From Dugong dugon (Eukaryota > Chordata > Mammalia > Sirenia > Dugongidae), in the NCBI GenBank assembly GCA_030035585.1, contig CM057462.1, positions 95,005,234 to 95,069,233 on the forward strand: a DNA stretch of 64,000 bases. Direction: 5' to 3'. The notes below the pieces were generated by a model. The model worked only from the letters and a program-made list of their open reading frames with translations. It had not been told where the DNA came from and did not search any database. The first letter of the stretch is position 1, and every line of letters starts with the position of its first letter. Both the position numbers and the translations under genes were made by a program. This document shows, piece by piece, positions 56,250 to 64,000 of the stretch.

Positions 56250-56661
56250 TATCTCAGTTATCCAGTGCTACTATGACAGAAATACCACAAGTGGGTGACT
56301 TTGACAAACAGAAATTTATTTTCTCACATTTTAGGGGGCTAGAAGTCCGAATGCAGGGTACTGGCTCTAAGGAAGTCTTTTTCTCTCTGTCAGCTCTGGA
56401 GGAAGGTCCTTGTCTCTTCTGAGCTTCTGCTCCTGGGCGATCTTCATGAGGCTTGGCATCTCTCCTTCTCCATCACTGCTTCTAGCTGGCTTGTTTAATC
56501 TCTTTATATCTTGAAAGAGATTGACTCAAGATACACCCTACACTAATCCTACCTCTTTAACATAAGAAACACGACCCATTCCCAGACGGGATTATAACCA
56601 CAGGCATAGAGGCTAGGATTTAAAACATGTATTTGGGGGCGACACAGTTCAATCCATAACA
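56250..56661 (-). mobile_element. LTR, 412 bp, antisense (same family as 7003-7417)
   Basis: Read on the minus strand it begins TGTTATGGATTGAACTGTG near 56661, contains 'aagagattaaacaagccagc' and 'gaggaaggacc'-like words, and ends with the conserved 'tttctgtcatagtagcactg' terminus near 56265. Length and both ends match the solo LTR at 7003-7417. No convincing duplication was found. Confidence 0.85.
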
Positions 56662-57570
56662 TTCCATCCTTTGCACCCCCCGCCAAATTCATGTCCTTGC
56701 CACATGTAAAACACATTTACCCATTACAGAATCCCAAAAGTGTTAAATCAACTCCAAGTCCAAAATCTGATCTTCTGAGCCATCTAAATCAAATATGGGT
56801 GATATTTTAGGCATATTCCATCCAGGGGCAAAATTCCTCTTTATCTGTTACATATAGAATATACAACCTACCAAAACCAAAACCCATTGCCATCAAGCTG
56901 ATTCTGACTCAGTGACTCTATAGTTCTGTATAACTAATAAAATACACTAGTGGCGGTTGATTGGTAAGTGGGTTAATTTTACAAATATAACCGTAAGATC
57001 ACTTTTAGGACACTGTATCTGTATTGTCAATCCCTTCTTTTATTCACTGGTTGAGATAGAGGAACTTAGCTGTGATATGACATATTTTATGTGTAAGGCA
57101 TTAGGAGCTCTCGAGTTTCTTTGGGATTTTTCAGGAGCTCTATGTTTTGACCACTTAGCTCTTTTTTATTTCTTTTCTCTGTTATTAGGAACATCCAGCC
57201 TATCGTATCCTGACATTTGAAAAGTCAGTATTTTTCCACACACTAGTAAGTATATTCTACTTGAAATAGGTTGAACAATAAAATTCTGATCGCTTTTTGT
57301 TAGGACAGTGATTTTAACAAGAGAAAATAGCACTACCTAAGCCGGTTCTGATAACCTTGAGTTCAACAGCTATGGTAACTGATATCCTAATAGTTTTGAC
57401 AAGTAAGCGTAAAAATGTCACATTCTTGACACCATTTTAAGATTATCCCTCCAAAATAACTTTGTATATCTGTCCAAGTTGCTTCTTAGAATGTTTATGT
57501 TCATCAGCAAGCATCTTCAGATACTTAAATTATAATTTCTCAAGTGAAGTTGTGGGAGATGAATGAAATT
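56662..57570. other. No gene; one AfroSINE stub
   Basis: Apart from the stub at 56873-56923 nothing is recognised. An 87-codon frame at 56957-57220 has no domain. Confidence 0.4.
56873..56923 (-). mobile_element. AfroSINE 3'-end stub, antisense
   Basis: 'aaaacccattgccatcaagc' and 'tgattctgactcagtgact' are the SINE terminus only. Confidence 0.75.
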
Positions 57571-57572
57571 AA

Positions 57573-57832
57573 AGTCTTCCTTCCTTCCTTCCTTCCTCCC
57601 TCCCTCCCTTCCTCTGTTCCCACTTCTCTCTCTCTCCCCCTCTTTTATTTCTCCCTCCCCTCCCTTCCCCATGTTTTCTTCCTCCTTCTCCTTTCCCTCC
57701 CTCCCTCCCTTCCACTGTTCCTCCTTCTCTCTCAACCCTTCCCTTCCTCCTTCTCTCTTTCTCCATCTCCACGTTTCCTTCTCCGTCCCCTCCCCTTCTC
57801 TTCTTCCTTCCTCTCTCCCGTCCTTCCTTTGT
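57573..57832. repeat. Polypyrimidine tract, (CTTC)n/(CCCT)n
   Basis: About 260 bp that is nearly all C and T on the plus strand, from a clean cttc/ccttc array to mixed ccct and tctc units. Long overlapping frames on both strands result from this composition. Confidence 0.95.
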
Positions 57833-57839
57833 TCTTTAT

Positions 57840-58935
57840 TATGAAAGCCTTACTATCTTTCTGCTTCTTTTAAACTGATAAATATTGCCATTAAATACTC
57901 ACTACAGATGTTTCTGCTCTCCCTCTTGCCCTCAGTTCATCAAATGAAAACAAGTTAATTGTGCTTATATACCACCGATTAAATCCTGAGTGTCTTTAGG
58001 CCGGAAGCAGCATGCCCTTCAAAATACCTAGAACAGTTTTACTCACAGTACACGTGATCCTGAGAAATCTCTTAGCCTATCTGTGGCTTTGTTATTTTAT
58101 TTATACACTAGGATAACAATTCTTGCCCTCCTTGTATACCTCACTAGATTGTCTTGAGGTCTTATATTACAAGAATGATAATAATAATACATAACTTTTG
58201 TTCAGATCATAAAAGCTTTCAAAATATTCCTACATACAAGGTGATGAATACGAAAGCACTTTGAAAGTACAAAATGGCAAAGCTAATGCAAAGCATTAAT
58301 TTTATTAGCAAACTTAAAGAAAACTTCTACACTGAAATAATCACTTTTGATGGCATGGAGCATTTAATTTTATTTCTCAAATTACAGATTTGCCTCATGA
58401 AGGTGATGTGCTTAACAACATCAGCACGTGTGAAGCAGGGCTGGCATAATGCATAAATGTAATTCCAGGCATGTTGGCAACAAACCAAAAAATTGTGCTT
58501 ACTTTTGTCATAGGTTGAAATGGAAAATGATCGTCCCCTTTGGTGAGTTTTGAAGAGCTAACAGATTGTCAGTAATATAAAACAGGATGTAATTTTGCAT
58601 TGATAACAATTTAGATAAAATATAAAAGTTCTGGTGTTAGAAAGAACACACATATCCAACTGGTCACTTTGAAAAGAGTGTACAGTGTTCATATTTCTGC
58701 AGCATTCAAGTACATAGTAGCATGATGGAATGTATTATTGGTGAAAGTAACTTTAGGGATTATCTATTCAGTTATTTTTATGGGAAACCGAAACATGGAA
58801 GGGCAAAATGTTTTCGCTATGGCCACGTGGCTTTTAATGACTGAGACAGATTCTTTCTTTATACTTCCCCCCATATTTTACCTACAATTGTCAAATACTC
58901 ACTAAATTGAGCTCTCTGAGGTCAGCGATTGTGAC
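57840..58935. other. 1.1 kb without recognised repeat or gene
   Basis: AT-rich DNA with no frame or repeat that I can support. Confidence 0.45.
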
Positions 58936-58937
58936 TC

Positions 58938-59023
58938 ATCGATCCATCCAACCATTCATCCATCCATTCACCATCCGCCCGTCCATCTATCCACTCATCC
59001 ATCCATCCATCCATCCATCCGTC
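58938..59023. repeat. (CATC)n tetranucleotide microsatellite
   Basis: Imperfect catc/gtcc units on the left, becoming a clean (atcc)n run of about 7 units near 58996-59020. It adjoins the antisense L2 3' end, whose natural (attc)n terminus is the likely seed. Confidence 0.92.
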
Positions 59024-59027
59024 AAGA

Positions 59028-59540
59028 ATTTATTAAACTTTAAAGCCTTCTATGTACTAGTGTTGTACTAAATGATGCGGCTACAAGGGTAAATGAGATG
59101 AGGCAGCTGATCTCAACAAGCTTGTAGTTTGCTAAGAGGCTGAGAGAAGTGTCAGTAATTGAAATACAGTGTAATAAATGTAGTAAATATTAGAGACACA
59201 CACTGTTGTTGTTAGTTGCCATCAAGTCAGTCTCGACTTGATATGTGCACAGTAAACTGCTCCACAGGGTTCTCAAGGCTGTGACCTTTCTGAAGCAGAT
59301 TGCCAGGTCTGTCTCCTGAGGCATCTCTGGTTGGGTTTGAACTGCCAACCTTTCAGTTAGTGGTTTGAGCGCTTAAGCGTTTGTGCCACCAAGGGACTCC
59401 AGAGACACACACTAAGGGACCATAAAAAAGGAGGGAATAATTACCTCTACAGAGTAAGTCAGAGAAGTGTTTCGCGAAGAGATGCTTGAGTTGCATCCTG
59501 AAAAAAAGTCAGTTCCTCAGCTAGCAAGGTGTTGGCAATT
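59028..59540 (-). repeat. L2 3' region, antisense, split by AfroSINE
   Basis: 'gaatttattaaactttaaag', 'ctatgtactagtgttgtact' and 'tgtagtttgctaagaggctg' before the SINE; 'aagtcagagaagtgtttcgc' and 'tgcttgagttgcatcctgaa' after it. All in antisense L2 order. Confidence 0.65.
59205..59400 (-). mobile_element. AfroSINE, antisense, perfect 13-bp duplications
   Basis: 'gttgttgttagttgccatca', 'gctccacagggttctcaagg', 'ctgaagcagattgccaggtc' and 'gtgccaccaagggactcc'. Duplications agagacacacact at 59192-59204 and 59401-59413 are identical. Confidence 0.97.
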
Positions 59541-59544
59541 CATT

Positions 59545-59860
59545 ACATGAGTATTTCAATGATCAAGACTTAGTGACTTTTCAATCAGTCTCTGATGTTA
59601 CTATTAAATATACATACATTGTTTCAGTGAAAAATTTCCCCTATAATATTTGCTCTGTGGACTCTTTGTAAAAAAATAAATTAACTTTTTTTGCTGAGCA
59701 CGACATTTCTTCATCCCAGCCCTGCCTTAAGACAAGTAGCTTTGATTTTCTAAAGCTTATATATGTTTCAGAAGAACTCGGACAAAGCAGTAAAATGATC
59801 ATTTGTTTTCAGACTAAAAGATAACTATCCTTGCAGCTTTTCCTTACAGAAGATTTCCAG
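59545..59860. other. No gene or recognised repeat
   Basis: AT-rich spacer between two AfroSINEs. Confidence 0.45.
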
Positions 59861-59871
59861 TTACTAAATGT

Positions 59872-60044
59872 TAAACCAGCCCCACTGCCATTGAGTTGAT
59901 TCTGACTCATAAGATTTCCAAGGCTGCAAATCTCTACAGAAAGCAGACTGCCACATCTTTCTCCTGCGGAGCAGCTGGTGATTTCAAACCGCCGACGTTT
60001 CGGTTAGCAGTTGGTTGCTTTAACCAGTGTGCCACCAGGACTCC
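59872..60044 (-). mobile_element. AfroSINE, antisense
   Basis: 'cactgccattgagttgattc', 'gcagactgccacatctttct', 'cctgcggagcagctggtgat' and 'tgtgccaccaggactcc'. Flanks ttactaaatgt (59861-59871) and ttagtaaatgt (60045-60055) are duplications with one mismatch. About 35 bp is deleted after 'ctgactcata'. Confidence 0.94.
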
Positions 60045-60349
60045 TTAGTAAATGTAAACAGAATGAGAAAAACAGAAAATCATCACTAAAACACTGCAAT
60101 AATAATAGTTGCAGGCAAGACCCACCAAGGGATGCTAAAATTATTTGCTTGAAGTTGGAGAGGAAACAAGTATATGTGTAGTCTCAAAGTATCTACCCCA
60201 AGATATTTATTAATTACAAAGTGAAAGATGCTACTTTACTGTGGAGAAGCCCAGCAGATACCACATTCACCAGGTGATCAAGTTTAATATCAATAGTAAT
60301 AAGATGTATTGACTTCATGCACTCCCTAACATGATATGCTTAAAAGGGT

Positions 60350-60955
60350 ACATCACTTCTAAGGGACATTCTACAAAGTATCTGACCAGTACTTTTCAAA
60401 AAGGAGTCCTTGGGTGGCACAAATGGTTAAGTGCTTAACTATTAGCCAAAAGGTTAGCAGTTCAAACCTACCCAGAGGTGCCTTGGAAATAAGGCCCTGG
60501 TGATCCGCTTCTGAAATGTCACAACCTTGAAAGCCCTATGGAGCTGCTGTACTCTGCACACATGGGGTCTCTAGGAGCTGGAATGGACTGGATAACAACT
60601 AACAACAACAACAACTCTTCAAAAGTGTCAAGGTCATGAAAGGTAGACTGAGGACTGTCTGTCACAGGTTGGAGATGACGAAGGGATTTTAAAATTAAAT
60701 GCAAAGTAGAATAATGAATTCGATCGTAGAACCAAAAAAGAAGATTAGTGGAAAAACTGGTAAAATCTGAAGAAAGACCGTAGTCTGCTTGATAGTATTG
60801 TACCATGTTTATTGCTTAGTTTTGATAATTGTGTTAGAGTTATGCAACATGCTAGCTTTAGGAGAACCGGATGAAGGGTGAAGGATACATGGCAACTCTC
60901 TGTTCTCTTTTTGCAACTCTTGTGCTGTCTAAAACTGTTTCAAAATAAAAAGAAA
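60350..60955 (+). mobile_element. Old L1M 3' UTR split by AfroSINE
   Basis: 'gggacattctacaaagtatc' before the SINE, then 'gtgtcaaggtcatgaaaggt', 'tagtggaaaaactggtaaaa', 'cttagttttgataattgtgt' and 'gcaactctctgttctctttt', ending in 'ttcaaaataaaaagaaaa'. This matches the L1MC/L1ME type 3' end. Confidence 0.82.
60402..60614 (+). mobile_element. AfroSINE, class with (aac)n tail, inside L1M
   Basis: 'aggagtccttgggtggcaca', 'cagaggtgccttggaaataa', 'atggagctgctgtactctgc' and 'ggaatggactggataacaac' with tail (aac)n. Flanks cttttcaaaa (60392-60401) and ctcttcaaaa (60615-60624) are duplications with one mismatch. Same class as 2606-2802. Confidence 0.94.
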
Positions 60956-60959
60956 ACAA

Positions 60960-62540
60960 TGTCTTTGCATATTAGAGATGCTTCTCAGTGATTTGGCATT
61001 AGAAGACAAGTCTGTGATGTTCAGAGTTGATTCAAATTGTTTCATTAATGAAAATTTTAAAACAGAAAATAAATGGATGCATTTCTGTAAGAACTTCATT
61101 CTAGAATTTAAACAGTATAGGATCTTTTACTGAAACAATCATTTTGAGTTGGAAAGATGTTAGGATTAGCATTAAACTGCGTCTGCTGCCTCACCCATGT
61201 TTGGATATTTACACTGCGAATAGTATATAAACAAACAAACAAAAAAAAAGAAGTGTGTGCCTTCTTAAGTATATCCAAGAAGTTTATTCTAGGATGTAAA
61301 AAAAAAAGGAAAAAAAAAAAATGTGGTCGCTTAAGGCTTCTTCTTTGCAAAGAAAACAAATTTTGTTTCCTACAGAAAACATTTTCTATCCCCAGGAGAA
61401 GGATTGGCTTGAGACCACTGGCATCAGAGTTTTGACTTTCTCATTCTGAAATTTTCTAATAACTGATATTTTTATTACTCATTGCTGTTTTTAGTTTTTT
61501 TCTTTATGACTGAGAAGATTATTTTAGTCAGTTGATGACTACAATTGAGAATTTTCTAAGCTATTCAGCATAAGAGTTCTTAGGTAATTCTAGTTCCGTG
61601 TTTGGAATACCAGACGTCTATACGTGCAAAGGCTTATTTGTTTGACCTCAACTGAGCTAAGTGAGTTTATAGCATATTATTTCCAATAATAGCATGTGCT
61701 TAAAAATTCCACTGGTTTAAAATAGGTAGATTCTGGGACTAATTGCTAAATTTTCTTTGCTTAAAATTCTGTGCAATGAAGGTGAAAGGGTTTGTTTCCA
61801 AGGAAACAAAAGCATTCAATTTTCATTGCATAAAATGTTTTCTGCAAGAAAATTCCATAACTAGTCTCCAGGGAGATACTGTGTCATAAGATAGCTCTCA
61901 CTGGAGATTTTTTCCAAAGGAACACTTTATATTTGTTCCCCCCGAAATCATCCTGTATTTGTGTAATCGTCACTGTGTTGAATTTCAAAAAAATTAACAG
62001 CAGAGCCATTGTCATCACCTTATTGGAGTCATAAAATGTACAATTCCAGGGTAATGTGATTTTCCTCTGACTGTTAGGTTATGCTTATATTGGTGTCTAA
62101 GTAGCATAGCATATATTCAGGATGTTTACTTGAGAATAAACAGCCTGTTCTAAGGATGATATTTGTCACCCTGAGGGCTGAAAAAGAACTTCAGCCTTTA
62201 TCGGTATTTATTTGAAGTTGGAAGTGACTGCTCTCCTTAAAGGAAAATTTGAAAATCATATAAATAGCCTAGCTTTGCATGCTCTTGTGGTTGAATAGCA
62301 AATAAGGAAACCGAGGAAAGAAGTTTCAGCTCCAAAAGATTTGAGGCTTTGTTCTGACATATCCCTTGTTGTAGTAAGTGGTGTTGCCTACGTGAGTGTT
62401 TGTGTTTAGGGGCAGTGTGTATCCATCCGGCGGCCTGGACCTGGCAGGTGGTTCAAAAATGTTTGATAGTGGAATGAAAGAATTAATTATACGGTAAGAA
62501 GACAACGTTTTGAATTAGAAAACAACCGTGGTATTCTGAG
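60960..62540. other. 1.6 kb repeat-poor stretch
   Basis: Two A-rich patches (61240-61250 and 61298-61321) but no interspersed repeat that I recognise. A 92-codon frame at 61157-61435 crosses them and has no domain. With 18268-20267 and 44740-46400 this is among the best places to test for conserved non-coding sequence. Confidence 0.45.
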
Positions 62541-62544
62541 CGAG

Positions 62545-62700
62545 AGAAGTGGCATACTATTCAAAATGAGAAGTCATAGCTTTGCCCCTTACTAATTCTG
62601 GGACTCAGAAAGTAACTTAAACCTCTCTGCAAAATAAGGAAAGAAATAGCTACCTCATAAAATTGTTAATTAAGATAATATGTATAAAACCCACATTTAT
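62545..62700 (+). repeat. MIR SINE
   Basis: 'agaagtcatagctttgcccc', 'gtaacttaaacctctctgca' and 'agctacctcataaaattgtt' in sense MIR order. Confidence 0.75.
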
Positions 62701-62704
62701 TGAA

Positions 62705-62915
62705 GAGAAATTTCTTTAAAATACGAGAACTAATCCATGAAGAGAAGTGTGAATTCTTATTTCACAAAAGCAATAACTACATAATATGACTTTCTCTTAA
62801 TTCAGGAGATGTATACCATATGTCTAGTTTCTACTGCAAAGCTCATGTAAAAATGGCCCAGCTAATGTGAAGTAATTTAAAACATTACTTTGTGAAGCTA
62901 GCCCTACAGGCTAAG

Positions 62916-62947
<32 letters not shown>

Positions 62948-63295
62948 TTAATTCTGTGGAAGACTGGACCACTTTTAGCCAAATTCTGATACCACAAATC
63001 CCCAAAATTCTGTCTTAAGAGGTCTAACATGGAACTGTCTAATTTAGCCCACTTAGCCTAAACCTTTAATGATGTAAAGTATAGGTTTCAATCAAAGCAG
63101 ATAGGAAAATGAATCTATTTGTGAAATGGGGACAGGCCCTTCACGGTAGACCAGTAGAGCCTCTCTAGAAAGTTGAATCTTTATAATTACATACTTTGTG
63201 AAATAGAGACACATGTGACAGAGAGTAGCACACAGGAAATAGCAAATACTGACAGCAAGGTGTGGCATCAGTAAAACATTTACTTATTTATTCTT
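62705..63295. other. No gene; (TA)n inside
   Basis: No interspersed repeat or frame is recognised apart from the dinucleotide run. Confidence 0.45.
62922..62949. repeat. (TA)n microsatellite
   Basis: About 13 TA units with two interruptions. Confidence 0.92.
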
Positions 63296-63299
63296 ATTT

Positions 63300-63450
63300 G
63301 GAGCCCTGGTAGTGCAGTGGTTAAGTATTAGGCTGCTAACCAAAAGACTGGCAGTTCAAATCTACCAACTGCTCCTTGGAAACCCTATGGGGCAGTTCTA
63401 CATTGTCCTGTAGGGTCGCTATGAGTCAGAATTGACTCAATGGCAATGGT
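63300..63450 (+). mobile_element. AfroSINE
   Basis: 'ggagccctggtagtgcagtg', 'gttaagtattaggctgctaa', 'gactggcagttcaaatctac' and 'atgagtcagaattgactcaa'. Ends 'tggcaatggtttg'. Duplications are unclear (ttctta-like words on both sides). Confidence 0.94.
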
Positions 63451-63459
63451 TTGTTCTTT

Positions 63460-63600
63460 ATTCTTTCATTCATTCATGTGACAGTGATTTATTGGGTGCC
63501 GTCTAGGTGCCAGGGACTAAGCTAGATGCTTTCACATACATAATCTCATTTAAGATCACAAGAAATTTGGCAAAGAAATACTATTAGCTTCATGAAAACC
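63460..63600 (-). repeat. MIR or L2 3' end, antisense
   Basis: 'attcattcatgtgacagtga', 'gtctaggtgccagggactaa' and 'cacatacataatctcattta'. The word order fits antisense MIR with an L2-like start. Confidence 0.6.
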
Positions 63601-63728
63601 TTAGCATCACAATGATCTGATCCACAATTGATCATGAGGATGACTAAGGACGGGGCAGTCTTTCATTCTGTTGTGCGCAGGGTTGCCATGAGTTGGGGGG
63701 CCACTTGAGGACACTAACAACAATAGTG
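63601..63728 (+). mobile_element. RTE 3' end, truncated
   Basis: 'gaggatgactaaggacgggg', 'attctgttgtgcgcagggtt', 'gccatgagttggggggccac' and a tail 'actaacaacaa'. The left boundary is uncertain. Confidence 0.8.
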
Positions 63729-63907
63729 AATGTTGATAGATGCCACCTGGACCCCCTTTAAGGACTTAGCCACTTACTCCCCCAGCTGCTGTCCCCCAGC
63801 TGAGTGCTGACAGTTGAAGGCTTTTGGCTGCCTCCTTATCCAGGAATTTCTCTCATCCAAAACAATCACCTTGCCCAGGGTCGAACTCCCCCCTTGGGCA
63901 GGTTGCA

Positions 63908-63937
63908 TCCAATGACTGATTGATGTGGGGTATAAAG
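63908..63937 (+). promoter_or_regulatory. CCAAT and TATA pair near right edge (tentative)
   Basis: ccaat (about 63909) is followed about 20 bp later by tataaag (63931-63937) in moderately GC-rich DNA. The region 63730-64000 has LTR-like composition, but it is cut by the window edge, so whether this is an LTR promoter or chance cannot be decided. Confidence 0.3.
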
Positions 63938-64000
63938 TCTCGGCACCGAGTCTCGATTCAGGACATCACTGAAGGGCCATCCCAGTTGCAGAGCCTCTGT

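Noticed and set aside
57544-57873. Overlapping open frames of 60-110 codons on both strands
   Set aside because: They are caused by the polypyrimidine composition (Ser/Pro/Leu/Phe or Glu/Gly/Arg/Lys only).

Overview
The window is mammalian nuclear DNA from an afrotherian, most likely a paenungulate such as an elephant. The diagnosis rests on about twenty copies of tRNA-derived AfroSINEs and many RTE-clade (BovB/RTE1-type) LINE fragments, together with long L1 elements and old mammalian repeats (MIR, L2, CR1/L3-like, MER5, MLT1). I found no host protein-coding exon, no functional structural RNA gene and no CRISPR array. All long reading frames with recognisable protein similarity belong to dead retrotransposons, so the region reads as intergenic or deep-intronic sequence.

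Layout. 1-5.9 kb: an antisense RTE fragment at the left edge, a short RTE 3' end with perfect 11-bp target-site duplications, two AfroSINEs, a (CA)n tract and a cluster of MIR/L2. 5.9-18.2 kb: the most structured part. An RTE-derived non-autonomous element (5915-6110 plus 17946-18185) is split by an old L1 (6111-8064 plus 16171-17945). That L1 is split by a 415-bp solo LTR (7003-7417, duplications 'atact') and by a full-length, about 8.1-kb younger L1 (8065-16157, 13-bp perfect duplications) with 5' UTR, ORF1, ORF2 and 3' UTR all recognisable but frameshifted. 18.2-28 kb: mostly unannotated sequence with MER5A, MIR, L2, RTE fragments, a tRNA-Gly-headed SINE and a large antisense L2. 28-32.3 kb: an MLT1 LTR, a 1.2-kb RTE copy with duplications, an LTR-like fragment with a 24-bp minisatellite, and an antisense L1 3' UTR. 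33.7-36.8 kb: a long antisense L2 interrupted by an AfroSINE and by a 522-bp LTR.

37.9-44.7 kb: MIR/AfroSINE nests, a 5'-truncated L1, and two RTE copies in opposite orientation that form a large inverted repeat. 44.7-64 kb: repeat-poor stretches separated by AfroSINEs with clear duplications, a 1-kb solo LTR inserted in a MER5A (48838-49843), an L1M 3' end, a 260-bp polypyrimidine tract, simple repeats, a second L1M 3' end split by an AfroSINE, and an RTE 3' end near the right edge.

The elements relate to each other in three ways. RTE is the probable source of AfroSINE mobility, because the 3' ends match. L1 accounts for the poly-A-tailed insertions. Solo LTRs record past endogenous-retrovirus insertions, of which no internal region was recognised here. 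Family names come from remembered consensus patterns, and boundaries without stated duplications are approximate to about 10-30 bp.
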